Assembly: GCA_900553685.1 (NCBI GenBank)
Contig: USEI01000001.1
Coordinates: 62,001 to 126,000, forward strand
Length of the DNA: 64,000 bases
Direction: 5' to 3'
Origin: an uncultured Clostridium sp.
GTDB taxonomy: Bacteria > Bacillota > Clostridia > TANB77 > CAG-508
Both the position numbers and the translations under genes were made by a program. The notes under the pieces are model-generated. The model had not been told where the DNA came from, searched no databases, and worked only from the letters and a program-made list of their open reading frames with translations. Positions 19,757-29,972 of this stretch are shown here, one piece after another. The stretch's first letter is position 1. Each line of letters begins with the position of its first letter.

Positions 19757-20260
19757 ATGAATTCAAGTAAAAAAAATCAATATAAAAAAATTGGATTTAC
19801 AATAGGGAAATTTGCACCATTACATAAAGGACATCAATTTTTAATAGAAACAGCTTTAAAGGAGATGGATAAGCTTATAGTTGTTGTTTATGATACAGAT
19901 GTTATTAATATTCCAACTGAGAAAAGAGCAAATTGGATAAAAAAATTATATCCAAATGTAGAAATAAAATTTGCTCATAATCCACCATCTAAATATGGTT
20001 TAGATAATGAAAGTGTTAACATCCAAATGGAATATTTATCAAAAATTATCGGAAATGAAAATGTTACACATTTTTATAGTAGTGAAGAATATGGTGCGGC
20101 TGTAGCAAAATATATGAATATTGTAGATAGACGTGTTGATAGTAATAGACAAGTAATACCAGTAAGAGCAACAGATTTAAGAAGAAATATTGACAAAAAT
20201 AAAAAATGGTTAGATGAAGAAGTTTATCTAGATTATAAGAACAATAATTTAAATGTCTAA
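19757..20260 (+). CDS. NadR-like adenylyltransferase/cytidylyltransferase
   Basis: A 167-residue protein of the nucleotidyltransferase superfamily. It has 'GKFAPLHKGHQ' with the HxGH motif at residues 23-26, 'VVVYDTDV', and a late 'VRATDLRRN' in the place of the ISGTxxR-type motif. It resembles the N-terminal NMN adenylyltransferase domain of NadR without the kinase domain. It probably transfers AMP (or CMP) to a small phosphorylated substrate; NMN is likely but unproven because the second motif is altered. It has its own promoter and is followed by a short AT-rich gap. Confidence 0.78.
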   Translation: MNSSKKNQYKKIGFTIGKFAPLHKGHQFLIETALKEMDKLIVVVYDTDVINIPTEKRANWIKKLYPNVEIKFAHNPPSKYGLDNESVNIQMEYLSKIIGNENVTHFYSSEEYGAAVAKYMNIVDRRVDSNRQVIPVRATDLRRNIDKNKKWLDEEVYLDYKNNNLNV

Positions 20261-20446
20261 TTATGATTTACTTATAAAAAAATATATAATGAAAATAAAT
20301 AGAGAAAATAAAAACTGACTACTTAGTCTAATAGAAAAATTATTTATAGTATAATAAATAATATAGAAAATTTATAAATTTTGAGGATTTTTTTATTATT
20401 ATTTTAGTAATATATGCTATAAATTATCAAAAGCATGGAGGATTAT

Positions 20447-22174
20447 ATGGAAAAGTATTATGAAGATATAAGGATGATAACAGATTTTAAAGATTTAATA
20501 AATCAGTCTGTAGAATTATATGGAGATAGACCAGTATTTAAGTTCAAAAAAAGAATGTATCAGAAAGATGAAAAAGTTGAGTTCAATATACTAACTTATA
20601 AGGAATTTAAACATGAAATTGATTGTTTTGGAACAGCATTAAATAATTTAGGGTTGGAAAAAGAAAGAGTGGCATTAATTACTAAAAATAGATATGAATG
20701 GAATGTTGTATATTATGCAGTAACAACAGGAGCAAAAGTGATTGTTCCACTAGATAAAGCATTACCAGATAATGAAATAATATCTTTAGCAGAACGTAGT
20801 GAAGCAAAAGCTATTGTTTTTGAACCTAAATATATGGAAGTAATGAAAAAAATAAGAAATCAAAAATTATCTAGTATAGAACATTTTATTTGTATGGATC
20901 TAGATGATGATGAAGATGGAATATTGTCTTACAAGAAATTGATTGCTAAAGGTGAAAAACTTTTAATAAGTGGAGATAGAAGTTATTTAGATGCACAAGT
21001 AGATGCTGATGAAATGTCTATAATGTTATTTACATCAGGAACTACAGCTATTTCAAAGGCTGTAATGCTTTCACAGAAAAATATATGTTCAAATGTTTTA
21101 GATATAGCTAGAATACTTAAATTTTCAACTGATGATAGCACACTTGCTCTATTACCTTTTCATCATGCTTTTCAAGCTGTAATAAATCATGTATTGTTTT
21201 ATGTTGGCGCACATATGACATTTTGTGATGGTTTAAAATATATACAACAAAACTTGTGTGAATACAAACCAACAGTTATGGTATGTGTTCCTCTTATATT
21301 AGAAAGTATTTATAAAAGAATAATGAAAAATGTAGAAAAACAAGGAAAAACAAAACTTGTAAATAGGATGGTAAAAATTACAAATGTATTGGATAAATTA
21401 CAAATAAAAGTAAAAAGAAAAATATTTAAAGAAATTCATGAAGCTGTAGGTGGAAATTTAAGATTAATAGTAAGTGGGGCAGCTCCAATGGATAAAGAAT
21501 TAATTAAATCTTTAGAAAATTTAGGTTTTAGAGTTGTTCAAGGGTATGGACTTACAGAAACTTCACCTGTACTTGCAGTTGAAGGAGATAAGACAGAAAG
21601 AAAAGGTTCTGTTGGAAAACCATTACCAAGTTTTGAAGTAAAAATTGAAGATCAAGATGAACAGGGGATTGGAGAAATTGTATGTAAAGGTCCAAGTGTT
21701 ATGCTAGGATATTATAAAAACAATAATGCAACACAAGAAGTAATGAAAGGTGAGTGGTTCTACACAGGTGATTTGGGATATATAGCAGATGGATTTTTAT
21801 ATATAACAGGTAGAAAGAAAAATGTAATTGTGCAAAAAAATGGGAAAAATATATTTCCAGAAGAATTAGAAATTTTAATAGGTTATATTCCAGGAGTAAA
21901 AGAAAATATTGTATATGGAAGACCTACAAATGATGGAGATTTAGATGTTTGTGTAAAAATTGTTTATGATAAAGACGAAATAAGAAATATACTAGGATAT
22001 GTTAATGAAGAAGACATATATAAATATATGAAACAAAAAATTTCTGAAATAAATAAAAATATGCCAGCATATAAACATATTAGAGGTGTAATTGTAACAG
22101 ATGAAGAATTAATAAAAACAACAACAGCAAAAGTTAAAAGACATGAAGAAATAGCTAGAATATTAGGAAAGTAA
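20447..22174 (+). CDS. AMP-binding long-chain acyl-CoA synthetase
   Basis: A 575-residue member of the adenylate-forming enzyme family. It has the P-loop 'FTSGTTAISKAVMLS', A5 motif 'GYGLTETSP', A7 'YTGDLGY' and A8 'TGRKKNVIV', with the catalytic Lys region near the C-terminus ('TTTAKVKRH'). It activates fatty acids to acyl-AMP and then acyl-CoA (or another thioester). The P-loop lacks the usual Gly after SGTT (Ala here), a variation seen in clostridial relatives. I placed the start at the ATG preceded by GGAGG at 5-base spacing rather than the ATG 12 bases upstream, which has none. The exact acyl substrate is unknown. Confidence 0.9.
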   Translation: MEKYYEDIRMITDFKDLINQSVELYGDRPVFKFKKRMYQKDEKVEFNILTYKEFKHEIDCFGTALNNLGLEKERVALITKNRYEWNVVYYAVTTGAKVIVPLDKALPDNEIISLAERSEAKAIVFEPKYMEVMKKIRNQKLSSIEHFICMDLDDDEDGILSYKKLIAKGEKLLISGDRSYLDAQVDADEMSIMLFTSGTTAISKAVMLSQKNICSNVLDIARILKFSTDDSTLALLPFHHAFQAVINHVLFYVGAHMTFCDGLKYIQQNLCEYKPTVMVCVPLILESIYKRIMKNVEKQGKTKLVNRMVKITNVLDKLQIKVKRKIFKEIHEAVGGNLRLIVSGAAPMDKELIKSLENLGFRVVQGYGLTETSPVLAVEGDKTERKGSVGKPLPSFEVKIEDQDEQGIGEIVCKGPSVMLGYYKNNNATQEVMKGEWFYTGDLGYIADGFLYITGRKKNVIVQKNGKNIFPEELEILIGYIPGVKENIVYGRPTNDGDLDVCVKIVYDKDEIRNILGYVNEEDIYKYMKQKISEINKNMPAYKHIRGVIVTDEELIKTTTAKVKRHEEIARILGK

Positions 22175-22192
22175 ATTATATGTGAAATTTTT

Positions 22193-22222
22193 AAAAAGTG
22201 CTTTTTCTAAAGCACTTTTTTT
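22193..22222 (+). terminator. Intrinsic terminator after the acyl-CoA synthetase gene
   Basis: AAAAAGTGCTTT pairs with AAAGCACTTTTT over a short loop and runs into a T7 tract, just after the stop codon. Confidence 0.85.
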
Positions 22223-22259
22223 GATATAATAACTCAAATGAATATAGGGAGATATTTTA

Positions 22260-24158
22260 ATGATTATAGAAAAAGTTAATTATCCAGAGGATTTAAAAAG
22301 TTTAAATATAGAAGAAAAAGAAATTCTTGCAAAAGAAATTAGAGAAAAAATAATAGAAACTGTTTCAGAAACAGGAGGACATTTAGCATCGAACTTAGGA
22401 GTAGTTGAGCTTACAATTGCTTTGCATTCAGTTTTTAATACTCCAATCGATAAAATTATTTGGGATGTTGGACATCAGACTTATGTACATAAAATTTTAA
22501 CAGGAAGAAAAAATAAATTAGATACTTTAAGAAAAATGGGAGGAATTGCAGGATTTCCAAAAACTAATGAAAGTATTTATGACAATTTTAATACAGGACA
22601 TAGTAGCACATCAATATCAATAGCTTTAGGTATGGCAAGAGCAAGAGATATTAAAGGTGAAAATAATAAAATAATAGCATTAATAGGTGATGGTGCATTA
22701 ACAGGAGGAATGGCACTTGAAGCTTTAAATGATGTTGGAAGTAGCAATACTAATATGATAGTAATCCTAAATGATAATGAGATGAGTATATCTAAAAATG
22801 TTGGTGGAATTTCAATGATGCTTTCAAAACTAAGAACAAAAAGTACATATATTAAAGCTAATATGAAAGGAAAAAGAACAATAAGTAAAATACCTTTTAT
22901 TGGTGATAGAATTATAAAATTAGTTCAAAAAGGAAAAAGGGGGATAAAACAATTAGTTATTCCCAAAATGTATTTTGAAGATATAGGTTTTAGATATTTA
23001 GGCCCTGTTGATGGACATAATTTATCAGAACTTGAAGATATATTAAAAATATCTAAAGAACAAGAAGGTCCAATACTAATTCATGTATTAACTAAAAAAG
23101 GAAAAGGATATAAACCTGCTGAAGATACACCAGCAATCTATCATAGCACTTCAAAATTTAATATAAAAACAGGAGAAAAAATAGGAAAAGGAAAAAAAGA
23201 TTATTCAAAAGTTTTTGGAGAAAAACTAGTAAAACTTGGAAAAAATAATAAAAAAATTGTTGCAATAACTGCAGCAATGACAGATGGAACAGGACTTACA
23301 GAGTTTTCAAAAAAATATCCAAAAAGATTTTTTGACGTTGGAATTGCAGAACAACATGCTATTGGTTTAGCTGCAGGGCTTGCAAAATCTGGATTAATTC
23401 CAGTTGTACCAATATATTCATCTTTTATCCAAAGAGCTTATGATCAATTAGTTCATGATGTTGCAATACAGAATTTACCAGTTGTTGTTTGTGCAGATAG
23501 AGCAGGAATTGTAGGAAATGATGGAGAAACACACCAAGGATTATTAGATATGTCTTTTACAAATACAATACCTAATTTTACTATAATGGCCCCGAAAGAT
23601 TTTAATGAGCTAGAAGAAATGCTAGAGTTTTCTATAGAAGCCAAAAGACCAATTTTACTAAGATATCCAAGAGGCGGAGAAGAAAAAGCTTGGAACTTTT
23701 GTGAAAAAATAATTTTAGGAAAATCTGAAATTTTAAGAAAAGGAAAAGATGTAACTATACTTGCAATAGGAAAAATGGTTGGGAGAGCAACAGATGTAGC
23801 AGAAGAACTAGAAAAAGATGGTATTGAATGTACTGTAATAAATTCAAGATTTTTAAAACCATTTGATGAAAAAACTTTATTAGAAAATTTATCAGGCTTA
23901 ATAGTAACAATAGAAGATGGAACTATTGTTGGAGGCTTAGGCAGTAAAGTAGAGGAGGTTTTAGTAGAAAATAAAATAAATACAAATATAGAAAAAATAG
24001 CATATCCAGATGAATTTATAAAACATGGAAGTGTAGGAGAAATTGAAGAAAAATACGGTTTAGATATAGCATCTATTGTGAATAATATAAAAGAAAATTT
24101 AAAATTAAATAAAATTAGAAACATAAATGATAGAAATTATATAAAAGCAAAATTTTAA
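22260..24158 (+). CDS. dxs: 1-deoxy-D-xylulose-5-phosphate synthase
   Basis: A 632-residue thiamine-diphosphate enzyme that condenses pyruvate and glyceraldehyde 3-phosphate, the first step of MEP isoprenoid synthesis. Seen are 'IWDVGHQTYVHKILTGR', the TPP motif 'GDGALTGGMALEALNDVG' (about residue 142 on) with 'ILNDNEMSIS', and the transketolase-like second half 'DVGIAEQHAIGLAAGLAKSG' (in parts 'DVGIAEQHA' and 'GLAAGLAKSG'). 'DRAGIVGNDGETHQG' and 'LLRYPRG' complete the pattern. Length is typical. It begins an apparent operon with ylmH and cdd, 25 and 17 bases apart. Confidence 0.97.
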   Translation: MIIEKVNYPEDLKSLNIEEKEILAKEIREKIIETVSETGGHLASNLGVVELTIALHSVFNTPIDKIIWDVGHQTYVHKILTGRKNKLDTLRKMGGIAGFPKTNESIYDNFNTGHSSTSISIALGMARARDIKGENNKIIALIGDGALTGGMALEALNDVGSSNTNMIVILNDNEMSISKNVGGISMMLSKLRTKSTYIKANMKGKRTISKIPFIGDRIIKLVQKGKRGIKQLVIPKMYFEDIGFRYLGPVDGHNLSELEDILKISKEQEGPILIHVLTKKGKGYKPAEDTPAIYHSTSKFNIKTGEKIGKGKKDYSKVFGEKLVKLGKNNKKIVAITAAMTDGTGLTEFSKKYPKRFFDVGIAEQHAIGLAAGLAKSGLIPVVPIYSSFIQRAYDQLVHDVAIQNLPVVVCADRAGIVGNDGETHQGLLDMSFTNTIPNFTIMAPKDFNELEEMLEFSIEAKRPILLRYPRGGEEKAWNFCEKIILGKSEILRKGKDVTILAIGKMVGRATDVAEELEKDGIECTVINSRFLKPFDEKTLLENLSGLIVTIEDGTIVGGLGSKVEEVLVENKINTNIEKIAYPDEFIKHGSVGEIEEKYGLDIASIVNNIKENLKLNKIRNINDRNYIKAKF

Positions 24159-24183
24159 AATTATATAATATTAAGGTAAAGTT

Positions 24184-24975
24184 ATGATAGAAAAATCAGA
24201 AATAGAAAAATTAAATTATAATAAATTATTAATTGCTAAAATAAAAGATAAATATGAATTTTCAAAAACAAGAAACAAAATAACATATACAGATTTTTTA
24301 AATATTTCTGAACTTAATATCGCAAAGAGCTTCTTATTAGAGAACAAAATCACAAATTATATTTTTTATGGAGGAAAAGTAGAAGCTGATAGGCAAATTT
24401 TAATTTTTTATCCTGAAAAATTTTCAGTAGATATTGTAGAGAAAAATTTTGAAAAAATTTTAAAAGTTATAGAAATAAAATTACCAAATGATTTAAAATA
24501 TGAACATAGAGAATTTTTGAGTGGGATAATGAAATTAGGAATAAAAAGAGAGAAATTTGGAGACATTCTTGTAACAGAATATGGGGCTGATATAATTTCT
24601 CTTTTAGAAGTTACAAATTACTTAGTATTAGGTTTAAAAGATTTAACAAGATTTAAAAAATCAGAAATAAAAATTAAAAATATTAATGAATTAAAAAATA
24701 TTGAATTAGAATTTGAAAATATAAATATAATTGTTTCTTCAATAAGATTAGATAATTTTGTAGCAGAACTTGCAAGGTGTTCAAGAAGCAAAGCAGAAGA
24801 ATTAATTGAAGAAGGAAGAGTTTTTATAAATTCTATAAATGAATTTAAATCTTCAAAAAAGATAAATAAAGGAGATATAATAACAATTAGAGGAAAAGGA
24901 AAATTTATTTTTGATGATATTGAAAAAGAAACAAAAAGAGGTAAGTTTTTAATAAATTTTAGAAAATATAAATAA
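24184..24975 (+). CDS. ylmH: YlmH-family S4-domain RNA-binding protein
   Basis: A 263-residue protein with an N-terminal alpha/beta region containing 'FLSGIMKLGIKREKFGDIL', the signature of YlmH. A C-terminal S4 domain (about residues 180-245) carries 'DNFVAELARCSRSKAEELI' (key part 'CSRSKAEELIEEGRVFIN'). YlmH binds RNA and acts at the ribosome in rescue of stalled nascent chains. It is normally found in the cell-division cluster; here it sits between dxs and cdd. Length is normal. Confidence 0.92.
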   Translation: MIEKSEIEKLNYNKLLIAKIKDKYEFSKTRNKITYTDFLNISELNIAKSFLLENKITNYIFYGGKVEADRQILIFYPEKFSVDIVEKNFEKILKVIEIKLPNDLKYEHREFLSGIMKLGIKREKFGDILVTEYGADIISLLEVTNYLVLGLKDLTRFKKSEIKIKNINELKNIELEFENINIIVSSIRLDNFVAELARCSRSKAEELIEEGRVFINSINEFKSSKKINKGDIITIRGKGKFIFDDIEKETKRGKFLINFRKYK

Positions 24976-24992
24976 ATTTGGGAGGTTTTTAA

Positions 24993-25385
24993 ATGGTTGA
25001 TTTAAGAGATGACTTAATTTTAGCTAGAAATATGAGACAAAGAGCTTACTCACCATATTCAAATTATACAGTAGGTGCAGTTTTAAAAACAAAAAATGGA
25101 AAAAAATATACAGGTTGTAATGTTGAAAATAGTGGAATTCAATCAATTTGTGCAGAAAGAGTTGCTTTTTGTAAAGCAATAGGAGAAGGAGAAAGAGAAT
25201 TTGAAAGTATTTTGGTACTTGGAGGAAAAAAGGGAGAAAATCCAGAAAAGTGTTTACCTTGTGGTTACTGTAGACAATTTATGAGAGAATTTGTTGATGA
25301 TGATTTTAAAATATATACAGTATATGACAACAAAATAGAAGAATATACTTTTAATGAACTTTTACCTAATTCTTTTAAAATTTAA
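24993..25385 (+). CDS. cdd: Cytidine deaminase
   Basis: A 130-residue zinc enzyme converting cytidine or deoxycytidine to uridine forms. The catalytic 'CAE' at 53-55 and 'PCGYC' at 89-93 supply the three Cys zinc ligands and the proton-shuttling Glu. The N-terminal 'YSPYSNYTVGAVLKT' and 'GCNVENSG' bind the nucleoside. It has GGAGG before the ATG and is the last gene of the dxs-ylmH-cdd run. Typical homotetrameric length. Confidence 0.96.
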   Translation: MVDLRDDLILARNMRQRAYSPYSNYTVGAVLKTKNGKKYTGCNVENSGIQSICAERVAFCKAIGEGEREFESILVLGGKKGENPEKCLPCGYCRQFMREFVDDDFKIYTVYDNKIEEYTFNELLPNSFKI

Positions 25386-25563
25386 TTTAAATTATATGTT
25401 AAAATTTTAGTATATAATAATATATAAATTATTGTAAGTAATGAATAGAAAAATATTTATATTAAAAAATAGATAAAAATATAAAGTTAAAAATATATTG
25501 ATATAATAAATAAAAAGTAATTTCTTTATAAAGAAATTACTTTTTTACTTATTATAGTTGTAT
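25386..25563. terminator. AT-rich gap with a strong terminator (25512-25547)
   Basis: A 16-base arm containing AAGTAATTTCTTTAT pairs with its complement and is followed by T6. It lies between convergent genes and its mirror A run would also serve the minus-strand gene. Confidence 0.8.
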
Positions 25564-27099
25564 TTATCTTTCATCATGACTATCTTCTTGTACTTGTTGA
25601 GTTTTTGAGTCATCTGTTTTTGTTTCTACAGATTCTGATTTTTCTTCTTGTAAGATTTGAGCTTTTTCTGGTAAAATTGTTTTTAATGATGGATCTGTGA
25701 ATAAAAAACCACCAGAATAAATCATTCGAGTACCAGCTAAATGTTCAGTATCTTCTAATATCTTTCTGTATTCGGCAAGAGTTTGCATAACATCCTCACC
25801 TTGTTTTACAAAATTATCATTTTCGTTAACACTAGGAGAATTTTTATCTAAATCATATTCATTATCATAACTTTGCATAATTGGATTTCCAGCAAGTGAA
25901 TTAAATTCGTGTATTGTTATTTCTTTTTTTTCTCCATTTTTATCAGTATAACTAATAGTACAGAAATTTTCTGGATGAGGTTCATTAGTAGCATATATAT
26001 TGACTGTTTTATCATAGTTAGTTTCAACAGATGTTACTTTACAATCTGGATTTTTAGATTCAAAAGCATCTGTTACTAAATCAGACATAACATCATCAAT
26101 TACACCATCTAAGCCTTGACGTATTGAGTTTAAATCATCATAACTTGGTTGTGTAGGAGAATTTTCAGCATTTTCAATAGCTGTTCTAATTGCACTAAGT
26201 TTGTTTATTGTTTCAGGTGATACATAGTTTTGATATCCTTGTTCTGCATTTGTTTTTACATCTAAATCTTGAAATGCAGCTCTATCATTAAGATAAGAAG
26301 CCCCACCTAAAAGTGTAGCCAAACAAGCGGCACTAATCATAACATTTCTTACCTGAGATTTATGCTTTGTAAAAAATTTTTGGGCTTTTTTTCCAATTAC
26401 GTGAGCAGCTTCTTTTACAAGACTAGGTTCTTCACGAAATTCTTTAGTTTCACTTCTTGAATACATGCTAGAAGCTTGGTCTTTTATTTGACTATGAGAA
26501 TTAACTCTAGAAATTGTTGAACCAAAAGCTTCTGGAGTAATATCTCTTATAAATTTTCCAATTGGCAAATGTTGACTATCAATTTCATTTATTCTTTTTA
26601 TAGCTTGTCTTGTTTTTAAATAGAAATTATGACCAATTCCTTGTCTTGAATGCTCACTAATAAAATCGTCAAAGTAACGTGTACTTTTTGATGTTGTTTG
26701 CATAAATTTATGATAATTATCCATAGCATGTTTATCTATATATTTTTCACCATTTCGGTCTTCCCTTAAAGTACCTGACAATTTATTGGTTGCTTCTTGA
26801 AATTGTCTTAATCTACCAGCAGAAAAAGCATAGTCTCTAAAAATTTCTATTTCTTGATTTGAATACAATCTTCTTCCATTAATAATATTATTTTCAGGTC
26901 TTGTAAATTCAGTATCCCCACGTGCAGCCATTGTAAGAGGTAAACTATATTTTGATTGTAATTCTTCTGATGTTAATCTACCATTTTGCATAATAGCAAG
27001 TTTTGCATATAATTCACATAATTTTGAATAATATTGCAATTCTTTAGTAACTAAAGCTTTTCTACAAAGATCTATATTTTGTTGTGTATTTAAATTCAT
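25564..27099 (-). CDS. Orphan protein with one membrane segment
   Basis: A 511-residue protein I do not recognise. The N-terminal about 240 residues are soluble, helical and relatively rich in Gln, Arg and His. One hydrophobic segment follows at about 248-268 ('VMISAACLATLLGGASYL'), then an acidic C-terminal half with a small beta-rich part around 'KTVNIYATNEPHPENFC'. The tail is Glu/Ser/Thr/Gln-rich. There is no signal peptide, so the N-terminal half is presumably cytoplasmic and the C-terminal half outside. Composition differs from the Lys/Asn-heavy neighbours. The ATG follows GGAGG. No operon partner. Confidence 0.72.
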   Translation of the reverse strand: MNLNTQQNIDLCRKALVTKELQYYSKLCELYAKLAIMQNGRLTSEELQSKYSLPLTMAARGDTEFTRPENNIINGRRLYSNQEIEIFRDYAFSAGRLRQFQEATNKLSGTLREDRNGEKYIDKHAMDNYHKFMQTTSKSTRYFDDFISEHSRQGIGHNFYLKTRQAIKRINEIDSQHLPIGKFIRDITPEAFGSTISRVNSHSQIKDQASSMYSRSETKEFREEPSLVKEAAHVIGKKAQKFFTKHKSQVRNVMISAACLATLLGGASYLNDRAAFQDLDVKTNAEQGYQNYVSPETINKLSAIRTAIENAENSPTQPSYDDLNSIRQGLDGVIDDVMSDLVTDAFESKNPDCKVTSVETNYDKTVNIYATNEPHPENFCTISYTDKNGEKKEITIHEFNSLAGNPIMQSYDNEYDLDKNSPSVNENDNFVKQGEDVMQTLAEYRKILEDTEHLAGTRMIYSGGFLFTDPSLKTILPEKAQILQEEKSESVETKTDDSKTQQVQEDSHDER

Positions 27100-27264
27100 G
27101 ACAAATCCTCCAAATAATTTACTTTAATTATAATATAAATTAAATATAAAAATATAAATGTAACATAAACGTAATATAAAAATAATTTGTATGTAAAATA
27201 AAAATATATTATTAATCTAAAGAAAAACATTCTAAAAAATAAAGAATTTATTAACAGAAAAGAA

Positions 27265-27293
27265 TTGACAAAAAAAATTTTTTAATAGATAAT
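27265..27293 (+). promoter_or_regulatory. Sigma-A promoter for alpha-glucan phosphorylase
   Basis: TTGACA (27265-27270) and GATAAT (27288-27293) with a 17-base spacer lie about 60 bases before the chosen ATG. Confidence 0.75.
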
Positions 27294-27353
27294 TATTAGT
27301 ATAAATGACAAATGAAATTAAATTTTATAAATACAAAGGAGGAATATATTGTT

Positions 27354-29915
27354 ATGTATATATTCAATAGAGTAACTGTAGTACCACAATTACCTGGAAG
27401 AATAAATAAATTAACAGAAATAGCAAATAATTTATGGTGGTCTTGGAATACTGAATATTTAAGATTGTTTGAGATTATCGATAAAGAATTATGGGAATCT
27501 TGTGAGAAGAATCCAGTAAAGTTTTTGAAAATGATATCACAAGAAAAAATAGATGTGGCAGTAAATGATTCAGACTTTTTAAGAAAGTATGATAAAGTTG
27601 TTGAAAACTTTGAAGATTATATGGAAAGCAAAGATACATGGTATGCAAAAAATTATCCAAATAATAAGGAAGATTTAATAGCATATTTTTCTGCAGAATA
27701 TGGTCTAGATGAAATAGTTCCAATTTATTCAGGAGGACTGGGTATTTTATCAGGAGATCATTTAAAATCAGCTAGTGATTTAGGATTACCCTTTGTAGCT
27801 ATAGGATTATTATATAAAAATGGCTATTTTCATCAAAGAATAAATTCTCGTGGTGAACAATGTTCAGAATATCATAATATTGATTTATATAATTTGCCAA
27901 TTATTCCAGTAAAAAATGAAATAGATGATGATATTATAATAGATATACCATTAGAAAATAGAACTTTATATTTAAAATTATGGCAAATAAATGTTGGAAG
28001 AATTAAATTATATTTAATGGATTCAGATATTGAACAAAATGATGAAGATTTAAGAGGAATTACTCTTCGTTTATATGGCGGAGATAAAGAAATGAGAATT
28101 CGTCAAGAAATAGTTCTTGGTATGGCTGGTGTAAAAGCTCTTAAAATATTAGGATATCAACCAACTGTATATCATATGAATGAAGGACATTCATCTTTTT
28201 TAACTTTAGAATTAATTAAAAATATTATGACTGAAAAACAAATTTCTTTTGAAATGGCAAAAGAAATTGCAACAGTTAAAACTGTATTTACCACACATAC
28301 ACCAGTTCCAGCAGGAAACGATATATTTGATATAAGTTTAGTGGAAAAATATTTTAATGGTTTTTGGGATAAATTAGGAATAACTAAAGAAGAATTTTTA
28401 AGGTTAGGTATGCCAGGAAATGACCTTGAACCAGGATTCAATATGGGAATATTAGCACTAAAAATTGCTGGTAAGAAAAATGGCGTAAGTAAATTACATG
28501 GTGAAGTCTCAAGAGAATTATTTAGTGAAGTATGGCCTAATATTGCAGAAGATGAATCACCAATTACTTATGTAACAAATGGAATTCATACTTGTACTTG
28601 GCTTGCTCCAAATATAAAAGAATTATTTAATGAATATTTGCCACCATATTGGCAAGACAAAATTCAGTTAGACTCTACTTGGGAAAAAGTGGATAATATA
28701 CCAAATGAAAAGCTTTGGAAAGAACATGTTGAAAGAAAAGAAAAACTAATTAAATTAATAAAACAAAATGTAACAGATAGATACTTAAATAGTGGAATAG
28801 GATATGATCAAATTGCAGAGGTTGTAGGAAAATTGAATCCTAAAGCTTTAACAATTGGATTTGCAAGAAGATTTGCAACTTATAAAAGAGCTACTTTAAT
28901 ATTTAAAGATTTAGCAAGACTTACACAATTATTAAATGATGAAAATCATCCAGTTCAAATAGTGTTTGCAGGAAAAGCTCATCCACAAGATAAAGAAGGA
29001 CAAGATCTAATAAAATATATTCATGAAATTTCACTAATGCCACAATTTAAAGGAAAAATCTTTTTATTAGAAAATTATAATATAGGAATTTCTAGATATT
29101 TAATAAGTGGTGTAGATGTATGGCTTAATAATCCAAGAAGACCAATGGAAGCTTCAGGAACTTCAGGAGAGAAAGCTTCAGTAAATGGTGTACTAAACTT
29201 TAGTGTTCTTGATGGATGGTGGTGCGAAGGATATGATGGAACAAATGGATGGTCAATAGGAACAAATGCACAATATGATTCTTATGAAGAACAAGATAAA
29301 GCAGATAGTAATAGTTTATATCATACTTTAGAAAATAAAATTATTCCTGCATATTATAATCAGGATGAAAATGGTATATCAAATGAGTGGTTAACATATA
29401 TGAAGAATTCAATTAAGACTACTGGAGGAAAATATAGCACATCTAGAATGGTTTCTGATTATGTGAATAATCTTTATATGCCACTTTGTAACTTAAGGAA
29501 GAAATATTTTGAAGATTTAGAAAAAGTTGCAGAATTTACCGAATGGAAGAAGAATATAAGAAACAATTGGGATAACATAAAGATTGTTCAAGATAGAAAT
29601 GTTGATAATGCAAGACTTGCTTCAGGAACTCAAATAACAGTTACTTGTGAAGTATACTTACCTAATATAGCTGAAGAAAATACAGATGTTCAAGTATATT
29701 TCGGACAATTTTTAAATAATGGAACAGTAAAAAATGTTTATACTGCAACAATGAATAAAATTGGAGAAAATAAGGAAGAAAACAAATATACTTATGAGGC
29801 AGTTATAGATTTGAATGTTGGTGGAAATTTTGGTTATACATTTAGAGTAATGCCAAAACATGAGATGTTATTAGATTCTGAAAATCTAAATTTAGTTAAA
29901 TGGATAACTAAATAA
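27354..29915 (+). CDS. glgP: Alpha-glucan (glycogen/maltodextrin) phosphorylase
   Basis: An 853-residue phosphorylase that releases glucose 1-phosphate from alpha-1,4-glucans. The N-terminal DUF3417-type region 'LPGRINKLTEIANNLWWSWN' (key 'NLWWSWN') marks the short, archaeal-like branch of the family. Later come 'AEYGLDEIVPIYSGGLGIL', 'YHMNEGHSSF' and the PLP-binding region 'EASGTSGEKASVNG'. I start at ATG 27354 because AGGAGG lies 11 bases upstream and the family begins at 'MYIFNRVTV'; a further in-frame ATG 42 bases upstream has no ribosome binding site. The C-terminal about 100 residues form an added beta-rich domain. Followed by a terminator. Confidence 0.93.
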   Translation: MYIFNRVTVVPQLPGRINKLTEIANNLWWSWNTEYLRLFEIIDKELWESCEKNPVKFLKMISQEKIDVAVNDSDFLRKYDKVVENFEDYMESKDTWYAKNYPNNKEDLIAYFSAEYGLDEIVPIYSGGLGILSGDHLKSASDLGLPFVAIGLLYKNGYFHQRINSRGEQCSEYHNIDLYNLPIIPVKNEIDDDIIIDIPLENRTLYLKLWQINVGRIKLYLMDSDIEQNDEDLRGITLRLYGGDKEMRIRQEIVLGMAGVKALKILGYQPTVYHMNEGHSSFLTLELIKNIMTEKQISFEMAKEIATVKTVFTTHTPVPAGNDIFDISLVEKYFNGFWDKLGITKEEFLRLGMPGNDLEPGFNMGILALKIAGKKNGVSKLHGEVSRELFSEVWPNIAEDESPITYVTNGIHTCTWLAPNIKELFNEYLPPYWQDKIQLDSTWEKVDNIPNEKLWKEHVERKEKLIKLIKQNVTDRYLNSGIGYDQIAEVVGKLNPKALTIGFARRFATYKRATLIFKDLARLTQLLNDENHPVQIVFAGKAHPQDKEGQDLIKYIHEISLMPQFKGKIFLLENYNIGISRYLISGVDVWLNNPRRPMEASGTSGEKASVNGVLNFSVLDGWWCEGYDGTNGWSIGTNAQYDSYEEQDKADSNSLYHTLENKIIPAYYNQDENGISNEWLTYMKNSIKTTGGKYSTSRMVSDYVNNLYMPLCNLRKKYFEDLEKVAEFTEWKKNIRNNWDNIKIVQDRNVDNARLASGTQITVTCEVYLPNIAEENTDVQVYFGQFLNNGTVKNVYTATMNKIGENKEENKYTYEAVIDLNVGGNFGYTFRVMPKHEMLLDSENLNLVKWITK

Positions 29916-29935
29916 AACTAGAGATTTATCAACCA

Positions 29936-29972
29936 AGAGATAAATACAAGAAATTGTATTTATCTCTTTTTA
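29936..29972 (+). terminator. Intrinsic terminator after glgP
   Basis: AGAGATAAATACAA and TTGTATTTATCTCT form a 14-base stem with a 4-base loop, followed by TTTT. Confidence 0.88.
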
